Part shown: positions 10,662 through 19,500 of the stretch, in pieces
How positions within the stretch are numbered: position 1 is the first letter of the stretch
How the letters are laid out: every line of letters begins with the position of its first letter
Source of the DNA: Epithemia pelagica
Lineage: Eukaryota > Bacillariophyta > Bacillariophyceae > Surirellales > Surirellaceae
Assembly (NCBI GenBank): GCA_946965045.2
Contig: OX337242.1
Location: 2,418,001-2,482,000 of the forward strand
DNA length: 64,000 bases
Direction: 5' to 3'
Notes under the pieces: generated by a model
Seen by the model: the letters and a program-made list of their open reading frames with translations, nothing else
The model's database searches: none
Told to the model about the DNA's origin: nothing
Made by a program: the position numbers and the translations under genes

Positions 10662-10841
10662 TTATCCTTGGTCACTTCCGGACTCGTTGCGGTGATCGAG
10701 TTGAACCGGGGAGTCAGGAATAATGGTAGCTTCCTTGTCTTGCTCGTAGTCCTCAGCAAAGTACTGGTCAGGTGAGTATTGGGAAGGTAGTTGCACGAAG
10801 TCCTGGTCCAGCTTGAGGTCCTGGAATAGGAGAGGGTCGGT
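10662..10841 (-). pseudogene. C-terminal remnant of ORF1 in Copia A
   Basis: The minus-strand frame reads DPLLFQDLKLDQDFVQLPSQ and ends in an acidic Asp/Glu/Ser-rich tail (...NESGSDQG) at 10662. Its position directly upstream of the conserved gag-pol spacer, and its acidic end, match the ends of ORF1 in B and C, although sequence similarity is low. Its upstream part is separated by the Mutator-like insertion; on the far side (12639-12793) only about 50 codons remain before the primer site, so most of ORF1 is lost. Confidence 0.4.
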
Positions 10842-12628
10842 TACCCCCAAGCGCCGGGTGAGTTTTGAATCCCGCCTGAGTCGGAGAAAATATGCATTCG
10901 TGTTCTCACCCCCATGGCGCGTCCTCCAAATTTGGCGATTTCTCGAGGTTGATACAAATCCATTTTCACCTCCACAGTTCCACCGTGGACCCAACCGAGT
11001 GAGGTCCAGTGCATCGGCAATTGGAGCTGCTACAGCGCACCTGCTTGCAGGCCTGTTTTATAGCCACTACTGAAGGGCCTCGGCTATTGAACTCCCACCG
11101 AAACATTGCTGTTGTGTCTGCCAGACTGCCACACTCAAGCACCATTTCCACCATCATGACTGGAAGCAACGACGTGTCTATAAACCCACAAGACAACCAC
11201 ATTTCCCTCCACCAACCCTCTTCGCATTCGCCCACCACTCCCTCTTTCCAATTGCCGCTATGGGAACGGGCCATCCTCCTTTCATACCACTACAAGGTTG
11301 GAATACACTCATTTCAACTCTGCCACAACAAATTTATCACAACAATCCACCAGATGTGGTCGTTACCTATCTGTTGGGTGCGACTGTATTAATCCTGATG
11401 GATCTGCATTTGTTTTTAACTTGGACCGTCCCCTGTTGCAATTGGCCTTGATCTCAGGCCTCGTGTTGCATCCCTGTTCGGCTTGGCGAAAGTTGCAACT
11501 CTTGATCAATACCCCGAAATCACGTGCCAATTAGTTATTCTTGCCTCTGAAGGAACAACAACTTGTATTAACCTTTTTGGGAGAAGACTACAAGGAGGAA
11601 GAGGAAGCTACCAACAAAGCAATGAAGAGCTCCAAATTGGTTTCAAGTACGTTGTGTCGGATTTCCACCATGGCCGTCGCATTTTCCGATCGATTAAAGA
11701 GTTTGAGTCGCAATGAAGAGGAAAAGAATTTCTAGTAAGCGATCACCACCAATGGAGGACAAGTACCGGCACTGGAAACGACCAATCATGGTTCCTCAAC
11801 CATATCCCAAATTGTGGCTGATTATTGTGTACTCTTTGTCTTCGTTTTGCATCCACTTTCATACCAAGCCAAGATAGAAAAACAACAATAAGACAAATAA
11901 TGAACCATTTGCTTGGTTTTTGCCCAGCCACTACCGGTAGCTCCTCTTGGAATTGGCAATTGTAATAAGTTGTTTTGCTGTCTGATTGTTGCATGATCAC
12001 AGATGCTGATTATTATGTTGTTTCATTCGCTGATTGTTGCGTATCCTTCGCTGTTGTCTTTGCTAGGATCATGGCCATGTTTCTGCCATGAAGCAGACTG
12101 TGGTTGATTGTCATCAAGTCATTGTCTTTATCTCTGACTTCTCCTGACTCACCATCTGTCGATGCAGCCACATATGGTTGATTGTTGTGCTATTTTCGTC
12201 TTAGTCGTCTTCCTTCTTATGATTTATGTTGTACTCCTCTCGTACGGTTACACCCGCAACGGAAGAAGAGAAAGGAAACAGGGAAACACCGGGTTTGGGC
12301 GATGAATTGTTCTGTGAGACAGGAGTGAAAGTTTTGGCGATTTACCTCTCCCTTGAACCCTCTCCTGTGGATACCATCGATGCTCCAGAGTATCATCGCG
12401 CCCCGTAAGGTTCTCTTGGTGTGGTATGAGCGACACAGTGTCATTTGTGGGAAGACATGGACATGATGGAGATCGATTTGGGACCCCTACACCTTCACCA
12501 CCGTGATGACAGTGGGGAGATGCTTGGCATTTTGTATCAACACCGAGAGCTCAGGATCGCGCCATGGGGGTGAGTATACGAAAGCCCTTTTTAAGTGCGA
12601 CTCAATACTCGCCCGGCGCTTGGGGGTA
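10842..12628. mobile_element. Mutator-like non-autonomous element inserted in Copia A
   Basis: The sequence begins TACCCCCAAGCGCCGGGTGA at 10842, and its right end (12628) is the inverse, with imperfect inverted repeats of about 85-90 bp that include CTCACCCCCATGGCGCG in both arms. It is flanked by the exact 10-bp direct repeat GAGGGTCGGT (10832-10841 and 12629-12638). A 9-11 bp target duplication with long inverted repeats is the signature of Mutator-like elements. The 1787 bp contain no recognisable transposase. Short plus-strand frames near 11153-11392 and 11541-11735 may be captured host sequence, but I cannot identify them. Confidence 0.75.
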
Positions 12629-12780
12629 GAGGGTCGGTGACCCTAGCCTCAGCCAGGCTGGCCCCGTTGTTGGGTTGGGTAGTTTTGTCCTCTAACTCTT
12701 GTTTTTTGGGGTAGCTCAATCTGTAATGGGTGTAGATGGGTAAGTAAGGTATCCAATGCAACTGCAGGGCAATGAGCGAT

Positions 12781-12793
12781 GAGATTGTTAATC
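12781..12793 (-). other. Primer binding site of Copia A
   Basis: The minus strand reads GATTAACAATCTC directly after the 5' LTR. Its complement contains TTGTTAA, one base different from the tRNA-Asn(GUU) anticodon loop CTGTTAA found in elements B and C. Confidence 0.55.
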
Positions 12794-13526
12794 TAGCAGA
12801 ACTCTCATTGAGAATTCAGAAGGGTAATAGGTAGTTGGGTAAAAGGCTCGCTGAGCCAACAATCGATCACCAACCGATACAACAATCCTCCACGGGTCAG
12901 AGAAGAGTTGCAAGTCGAAGTCTGCCGTGGCTGGAGGCAGTTGGTCCACTAATAAGAGGTTAGTCTTAAGATGTGATGAAAGGTGATATTATTGATTGTG
13001 AGATGATTACTAACTAAGGTGTTTGATGAAGGTCGAGGTCCTGGCTCTTGTATACGGCCATGGATCTGGTGTGATAGGTCCTCAAATGGTTGGAGTAGAC
13101 CTGCATTGTTGTATTGAAAGTATATGCAGTTGTATATCATATACCAATGCCAACAGATCTTGCTTTGTTGTGATATAGGTAGTTTTCTTGGCGCGTTGTT
13201 GATTGCATTCTTGGAATTGTGGGAATGGAAATATGGTCTCGCGTGATCGTGATTCGTGCTTTGATTACTTAGGTCGTTGAGGTAAGTCGTGGAGGTGCTC
13301 ACTAGGATCGTGATTGCGCGCGCTTGAGAATATTGGGCGCGCACGTGATGGGCCATAGTCAATATCCGAGCGGTCGCCGATAGCGCGTACATTGCGAGCA
13401 TGCCTTGGCCAAAATTATAGGTCCGCGAGCATGCCGTCATTCTTTTCTCACTTTTACACAAATGTCATTGGATGCCATAAAATACTAGCATCAGTTGATG
13501 TGTTGTAGATTCCACCACCACCTAGT
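12794..13526 (-). repeat. 5' LTR of Copia A, missing its outer 20 bp
   Basis: It aligns base for base with 6460-7192, with only a couple of differences seen (for example CAGTTGATG for CAGTCGATG near 13494). It stops at CCTAGT (13526), where the intact LTR continues for another 20 bp to TGTTAG. The sequence beyond is the truncated unknown gene, beginning at the codon for Arg in RYKKPP. Loss of the LTR terminus together with the start of that gene suggests a deletion across the boundary after insertion. Confidence 0.85.
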
Positions 13527-14212
13527 CGTTACAAAAAGCCGCCGGCCGCAAATCCTGGTGAATCTTCTTCAACGAATAGTGAAGTCTGAAACAAAGGAAA
13601 AGATGAATTGACTACGACTGCTCCCGAGACGAATTGGGTGGTGGTTGTTCCTGTGAGTAATCTTCAAACACACACAGGCGAGAAACCTCCCTACCCTTGT
13701 ACTATGCCCATTACCTGCGAAAGTGTCCTCAATTGGTATGATAGTGTTTTCCAAGACAAATCAGGAAAATGGACAAAAGTGGCTGTAACACATGGTGGCC
13801 ATTCTGTGAAGATATTCCTACCGATCTGTTATTCGCCTGCATTCCAAGACATCCTCTGTCATTCAGTTTTCTGTTTCACAAGAATTACCAGCGAGATGGA
13901 TGATCATGATGACAAATTGACTCCTCTGACCGCTCGATTGTTGATATATAAGTAAATTCTATTTTTAAGACTATGACCGCTCGATTGTTGTTTAAGAAGA
14001 CCCTCTACGGTCCTATTTCCAATATTTCGAACCAGGTATTTGGGACGACAATGTCAGACGGTGGTGACGATTTGAGGCATACCTTTGTCAAATTCCTTTC
14101 CTCCCATGGATTGATCTCTAAGAAAACAGAGAGAGGAATTGTTGGGATTGGAGAAGCGTTGAAGCAATACCTCCTACAGGATTCATCTCTTTACAGGAAA
14201 CCACGTCCATTC
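13527..14212 (+). pseudogene. Truncated, broken paralogue of the unknown gene at 528-2832
   Basis: Starting at the codon for Arg in RYKKPP, the frame follows exon 1 of the intact gene: the block MPITCESVLNWYDSVFQDKS, then KIFLPICYSPAFQDI, later SLYRKPR. There is an in-frame TGA at about 13587 and a 47-bp insertion at about 13944-13990 that changes the frame after ARLL. The start codon region is absent (replaced by the LTR edge of Copia A), and the 3' part ends where the 170-bp tandem repeat begins at about 14213. It corresponds to roughly residues 10-215 of the intact protein, in opposite orientation in the window. Confidence 0.8.
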
Positions 14213-14214
14213 GA

Positions 14215-14775
14215 GTTCTAGAAGCGTGTTTTTGCTCCATGTCCATGGATTTTTGGGACGACGACAACGCCGCACCCGTAGGGTCTATTACAAGACTTTC
14301 GGTTGATGATAGACAAGTTCAGAGCCTTTGCCATCCGTGCCTATGATAACTCAAGGGTCTCTACAAAAATTTGGAGTCATTTGAGTTCTAGAAGCATGTC
14401 TTTGCTCCATGTCCATGGAAGTTTGGGACGACGACAACGCCGCACCGGTAGGGTCTATTGCAAGGCTTTCAGTTGATGATACACAAGTTCAGAGCCTTTG
14501 CCATCCATGCCTTTGATACCGCAAGGGTCTCTACGAAACTTTGGAGTCATTTGAGTTCTAGAAGTATGTCTTTGCTCCATGTCCATGGAATTTTGGGACA
14601 ACGACAACGCCGCACCAGAGGGGTCTATAACAAGACTTTCGGTTGATGATAGACAAGTTCAGAGCCTTTGCCATCCATGCCTATGATACCGCAAGGGTCT
14701 CTACGAAACTTTGGAGTCATTTGAGTTCTAGAAGCATGTCTTTGCTCCATGTCCATGGAATTTTGGGACGACGAC
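14215..14775 (+). repeat. 170-bp tandem repeat, 3.3 copies
   Basis: Units start with GTTCTAGAAGC at 14215, 14385, 14555 and 14725, an exact 170-bp period. Each contains TTTGCTCCATGTCCATGGA, then ACGACAACGCCGCACC and TTCGGTTGATGATAGACAAG. Copies differ at scattered single bases. The fourth copy is interrupted 51 bp in by Copia B; 25 bp of the continuation (ACGACAACGCCGCACCGGTA) reappear at 31342 after B. Short frames inside the units are repeats, not genes. Confidence 0.9.
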
Positions 14776-15533
14776 TGTTAGGATTCTCACCGAAAACTAG
14801 GTGGCGAAACCTACAACTCATCGAATGATGCTAGTATTTTATGGCATCCGATGACATTTTCCTAAAAGTGAGAAAAGAATGTCGGCATGCTCGCGAAACT
14901 ATAAATTTGGCCACGGCATGCTCGCATTGCACGCGTTATCGGCGACCGCTTGGATATTAACTATGGCCCAACAAGTGCGCGCCCAAAACTATCAAGTGCG
15001 CGCCTCTACTATCCGAGTACGCGCATCCACGATTCGACCTAACGGTCTATGTAATCAAAGCACGAATCACGATCACGCGAGACCATATCTCTGTTCCCAC
15101 AAATCCAAGAATGCAAACAGCAACGCGCCCAGGACAAGACTTATACCACGACAAAGCAAGAGCTGTTGCATCCCATACATGTTATCCATCACCCTATACA
15201 TTCAATATACACCAATGCCGGTCTACTCCAACCAGTGAGGACCTATCACACCAGATCCATGGCCGTATACAAGAGCCAGGACTTCGGCACCATCAACCAC
15301 CTTAGTTAGTAATCGTCTCACAATCATTAATATCACCATTTTAACACTCATCTTAAGACTAACCTCTTATCAGTGGACCGACTGCCCCCACCCACGGCGG
15401 ACTTCGACTTGCAACTCTTCTCTGACCCGTGGAGGATTGTTGTATCGGTTGGTGATTCGATTGTCGGCTCAGCGAGCCTTTTACCTATCCTACCTATCTG
15501 TCTAACCCCCGTTGAATCGAGAGAAGTTTATCA
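14776..15533 (+). repeat. 5' LTR of Copia B
   Basis: It begins TGTTAGGATTCTCACCG and ends GAAGTTTATCA (TG...CA). It holds a run of GCGCGC-like motifs at about 14925-15030 (GTGCGCGCCC, GTGCGCGCCT, GTACGCGCAT). No gene is present; frames such as 14879-15238 recur in the 3' LTR. Confidence 0.9.
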
Positions 15534-15546
15534 GATTAACAGTCTC
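15534..15546 (+). other. Primer binding site of Copia B
   Basis: GATTAACAGTCTC follows the LTR without a gap. The reverse complement GAGACTGTTAATC contains CTGTTAA, the anticodon loop of tRNA-Asn(GUU), flanked by anticodon-stem-like bases. This suggests priming by a 5' half-tRNA, as known for Drosophila copia with tRNA-iMet. Confidence 0.6.
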
Positions 15547-15571
15547 ATCGTTTATTTCCGAAAAGCTTTCG

Positions 15572-16327
15572 ATGTCTCACGACGATTCCAACCTCTCTAT
15601 TCGACACATCTTTCATTCCTTCCAACAAAGCGGGGAGGAACTCCATCCACCCGTGTCCCATCCGGGCGAGCCTTTGATTGAAACTCCGAAACAGACCCCG
15701 ACTCAGGCCAGTGCTCCGAATCCCTTCCAGACACCGGACCAAGTGGTCCAGCCTCCTTCGATTCCGACTCACCCTTCGACTCCGCCTCGCCGTTTGAACC
15801 CTACTCGCACCCGACGTACGAGCCGTCTTCTTACTGCGCATATCCGACACTTCCGCGAGCCGACTGAGTCGACTACCGACCCCGACGTGATCCGTTCCAC
15901 AACCGAACGCGAGATCGATTTCCAGTCCGTCCAACCCGTGACTGACATTGAGGACATCCAACGACTTCTCGACCTCTTGTACCAGTGCTCGAGACGCCGT
16001 TTCATTGTCCAAGCCCTGTTGGGCAACCCTGTGGAACCCATCCGTATTCGATTCATCTCCTTTGAACGTCCAACCAACTACTTCCACACCATCTGGATCG
16101 TCAACTCGACGACGAATCCGCTACCTACCCCGACTACTCGTCTCGACGAGTACGTCTCCTTTGTTCACGAGATCCATCTCTGCCAGGATTTCCGTGCGAC
16201 TATCTACCCTCTCTTCACTCAACACGTGAACCACTTGTTGGAAGACGACGACGTTGAAGAACTAGCCACTACAGTGACCGATTCCGCATCTCGTCTTCAG
16301 TACCGAGCCGAAAGTGACCAAGAATAA
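15572..16327 (+). CDS. ORF1 of Copia B: unknown protein upstream of gag-pol
   Basis: 251 codons from ATG at 15572 (MSHDDSNLSIRHIFHSFQQS). The first 70 residues are rich in Pro, Thr and Ser. A basic stretch (PPRRLNPTRTRRTSRLL) follows, then a conserved core shared with ORF1 of element C: QRLLD, GNPVEP, FERPTNY, RLDEYV and RATIYPL. The C-terminus is acidic. The protein is not Gag, protease, integrase or reverse transcriptase, all of which lie in the next frame. It is intact although gag-pol of the same element is broken. The basic stretch could bind nucleic acid; no zinc knuckle is seen in either protein. No family is recognised. It is separated from gag-pol by a 192-bp spacer with conserved motifs. 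Confidence 0.75.
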   Translation: MSHDDSNLSIRHIFHSFQQSGEELHPPVSHPGEPLIETPKQTPTQASAPNPFQTPDQVVQPPSIPTHPSTPPRRLNPTRTRRTSRLLTAHIRHFREPTESTTDPDVIRSTTEREIDFQSVQPVTDIEDIQRLLDLLYQCSRRRFIVQALLGNPVEPIRIRFISFERPTNYFHTIWIVNSTTNPLPTPTTRLDEYVSFVHEIHLCQDFRATIYPLFTQHVNHLLEDDDVEELATTVTDSASRLQYRAESDQE

Positions 16328-16519
16328 GTAACTTTACGTAGTTTCTACACCAAACCAGACACAAAACCGAGTTCCGCACATCCGGGTTCCAAGCACATCA
16401 CACAACCGGGTACCTACATACGTGTCACATCCGGGTTCTTTTCACACCGGTTAAATAAAATTTTCGCAAGGATATCACGCTACACACTGTGATAACAGCT
16501 GAACCATACAAGTACTATC
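16328..16519 (+). promoter_or_regulatory. Conserved spacer between ORF1 and gag-pol in Copia B
   Basis: It contains CACATCCGGGTTCC, ACAACCGGGTACC and CACATCCGGGTTC (16378-16440), TACATACGTG, and CACCGGTTAAATAAAA about 65 bp before the gag-pol ATG. The ordered CCGGGT repeats plus an AT-rich TTAAATAAA box are shared with A and C, although the surrounding sequence differs. Confidence 0.5.
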
Positions 16520-19500
16520 ATGGAAGCGACACCTCCCAAGACACCGTTTACTCCTCCTGAGGACAAGTCAAGTCATATAACCAACCAAGATCTCTTCGAC
16601 CATATAACTAAAGGCATCTTTGGTTGTAATGATGAACGAGCCCAATCACTTCAAAAGTGGATGCGACATCATGGTTTTGAACATATCCTTCATGTCCTCG
16701 ACCATGTTGCAACTGATCCCGAGGAGACACTCAAGGATCTCATGCAATACAAGGTTGGAAAACAAGTCAACGACCTACAGACAAGTACAAGATTACAACT
16801 CAAACTAATGGCATATTGGTTACTACAACAACGGCAACTCCAACATGGAAAACTACCCCGTGCTACATGGATGAACCTCACGAGGGACCAATATGACGAT
16901 TGGAGGATCAACACCGACTTTACCAAGTCTGGTATGAACCAAGACCCAGTTTCTCCTCTGAAATCACCTGCACACTCCGTATCATCCCGATCTCCCACTA
17001 CATCCTCTACAACATCTCAATCCATGTTAGATCTCTCTGCTTTCAAGAAAGGAACCAAAAGAGATGCAACAGCATTTGAATCATTCAAAGACGAACGATA
17101 CTTTGATTCGTTTTGGCGTGTATTCAAATCAACTGCGAAAGCACAAGGATTGTCGAATGTTCTTGATTTCAATTATAAGGTACCCAAGGATGACGGATGC
17201 GCAGAGTTACTTTTCCGAGAACAACAAGTCTTTGTCTATTCTGTACTTGTACGTATTATCCAAACCGACCAAGGAAGAGCATATGTTCGAGAACATGAAC
17301 ATGATGAAGATGCAAGAGCCGTCTTGGAGAAACTCCATGTTCTACACACTGAATCTGATCTAGCTAAGCGAGAAGTGTTACGCCTAACAAGCTACATTTC
17401 GAATCTTCGACTGGATGACTCTTGGCGTGGTACAACTCGTCAGTTTCTCCTACATTTTCAAGAACAGCTACGACTTCTGGATAACCTTGTACCACTGTCG
17501 GATCGTATCCATGACCATACAAGGATGACCTTCCTTATGCAAGCTGTTGAAAAGGTACCTGATTTAAGACGAGTCAAGATCTTGGATAACGTTGTCAACA
17601 CAAAATCTGGAGCCAAGTCTCTCTGTTATCAATCATATTTCCGCCTGCTTCTTGATGCTGCTTTTGACCATGACCAAGCTACCCGAACTTCTGCGTCTAA
17701 CCGCCGTCGTCATGTAAAGCAACATGAATTTCAGTTGGATGAACCTTTTGAACCAGTGGAGCCCCCTGACTACCAGATCAACAACACGAATATCCAATCC
17801 GAAAAGTCCCCAACTTCGTCGAAAATCAGCCTTCCAAGAGATGTATGGTTTAAACTCTCTGAAGAGGATCGGCAAATCATTGTCGACTTCAATAAATCCG
17901 TCCAAGATTCCCCGACAACTCCACGCAAGGTCCAAACACATCCTCTTGACATTGATCCTGAACCGGACCCTGATCCTGATGCCAACAACATTGGTGATAC
18001 CCATCAAGATGCACCAGAACAAGATCCATTTGATACATCCTCTGATCTGGTTACCCAGTTCGTATACCAGGCTATTGCATCAACAGATATCAATCATCCA
18101 GCATCTGACCTCAGCAACATCTTGTCAACTTCTACGACAAAGTCAAGTCCTAAAGTCAAGTTCAAGTCTTCTGCCGATCACAAGCAAAAGGTTCATATGT
18201 CACGATATCTATTCTCCCGCAAATCCACCTTTTCTGGTAATCAACTCATCGATCGAGGTGCCAATGGAGGCCTTGCAGGATCTGACATGCGTATCCTTGC
18301 CAAAACCGGACGTCATATTACCATCGTAGGTATTGACAATCATGAATTGACTGGCCTTCCAGTTGTTACCTGTGCTGCCAAGTTTGATACAAGTGATGGA
18401 CCCATTATTGGTATCTTCAATGAGTATGCCCACTATGGAAAGGGTTTATCTATCCATGCCCCAGCGCAATTTGAACATTTCGGCCTATCTGTCGACGAAC
18501 GATCCGTCAAGGTTGATGGCAAACAACGCATTACTACCCTTGATGGACGTGCATTGCCCTTATGAATCAAGGATGGCCTTGCATACATTCAATCTCTGGG
18601 AATCCCTTCTGATGACGATATGGATAAATGTCCGCATATTGTGTTCACTTCACCCCATATCTGGGATCCTTCTGTACTTGACCATACCCATCCAGACCCC
18701 CATCAAGACCCTGCACCGAACTGGACATCTGTGGAGACTGATGGTAGTATGGAAACGTACCCCTATGACCAATATGGGGAGTATACCGATCGCGTTGTAT
18801 GCACTTTGAATCTCCTCCTTGATCTCCCATATGATCATGGCCCCGATACACCTTCCTTCTTTTCCATCTATGCTGATCAAGATGGCAACGACCCCACACT
18901 TCATGCGTCTGTCCACAAACTCTACAAGGAACAATACGACTGGAAGAAATTTCGCCCTTTCTTTGGGTGGCAATCGGAAGACGTAATCGCCGATACGTTC
19001 AAGCATACAACTCGTCATGGACACATTTCCTTTGACCAGGATACCTTGAAGAAACACTTTAAGGCCCGGAATCCTATCCTTAACCTACCACGACGGCATG
19101 AACCCGTTGCCACTGACTCCATCTTCTCCGACACCCCGGCTGTTAACCATGGTGGCAAGATTGCTCAGATTTTTGTTGGTCGTGATACTTTGGTTACTGA
19201 CATTTATGGTATCAAGTCTACCAAGCAATTCGTCAATACCCTCCAGGATAACATTCGTACACGTGGTGTCATGGAGACTTTGATCAGTGATGGTGGTTCG
19301 TCACTTATTTCCCACAAGGTCAAGGATATTCTTCGCACCCTTCTGATTGGTGAATACCGTTCCGAGCCCTATCATCAACACCAGAACAAAGCTGAGAACC
19401 GCTACCAGACCGTTAAGCGTATGACCAATGCTATCATGAATGCCTCTGGTTGCCCTGCTTCTGCATGGTTACTTTGTTTAGAATATGTGTGTGACCTCCT

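Larger units (their letters stand above)
6460..13526 (-). mobile_element. Ty1/Copia (CoDi-type) element A, defective, with an insertion
   Basis: Two nearly identical 733-bp segments (6460-7192 and 12794-13526) flank a minus-strand gag-pol relative. The 3' LTR is complete at its inner end (7193-7212, giving TGTTAGGATTCTCACC on the minus strand) next to the purine tract GTGGGGAG (7213-7220). The 5' LTR lacks the corresponding outer 20 bp and abuts the unknown-gene fragment at 13527. The primer site GATTAACAATCTC lies at 12793-12781. A Mutator-like insertion occupies 10842-12628. No target duplication survives. The LTR resembles that of element B more than that of C. Confidence 0.85.

Noticed and set aside
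18563-18565. TGA in gag-pol of B as programmed readthrough
   Set aside because: Element C has a sense codon here, and B also has a frameshift further on, so simple decay is more likely.
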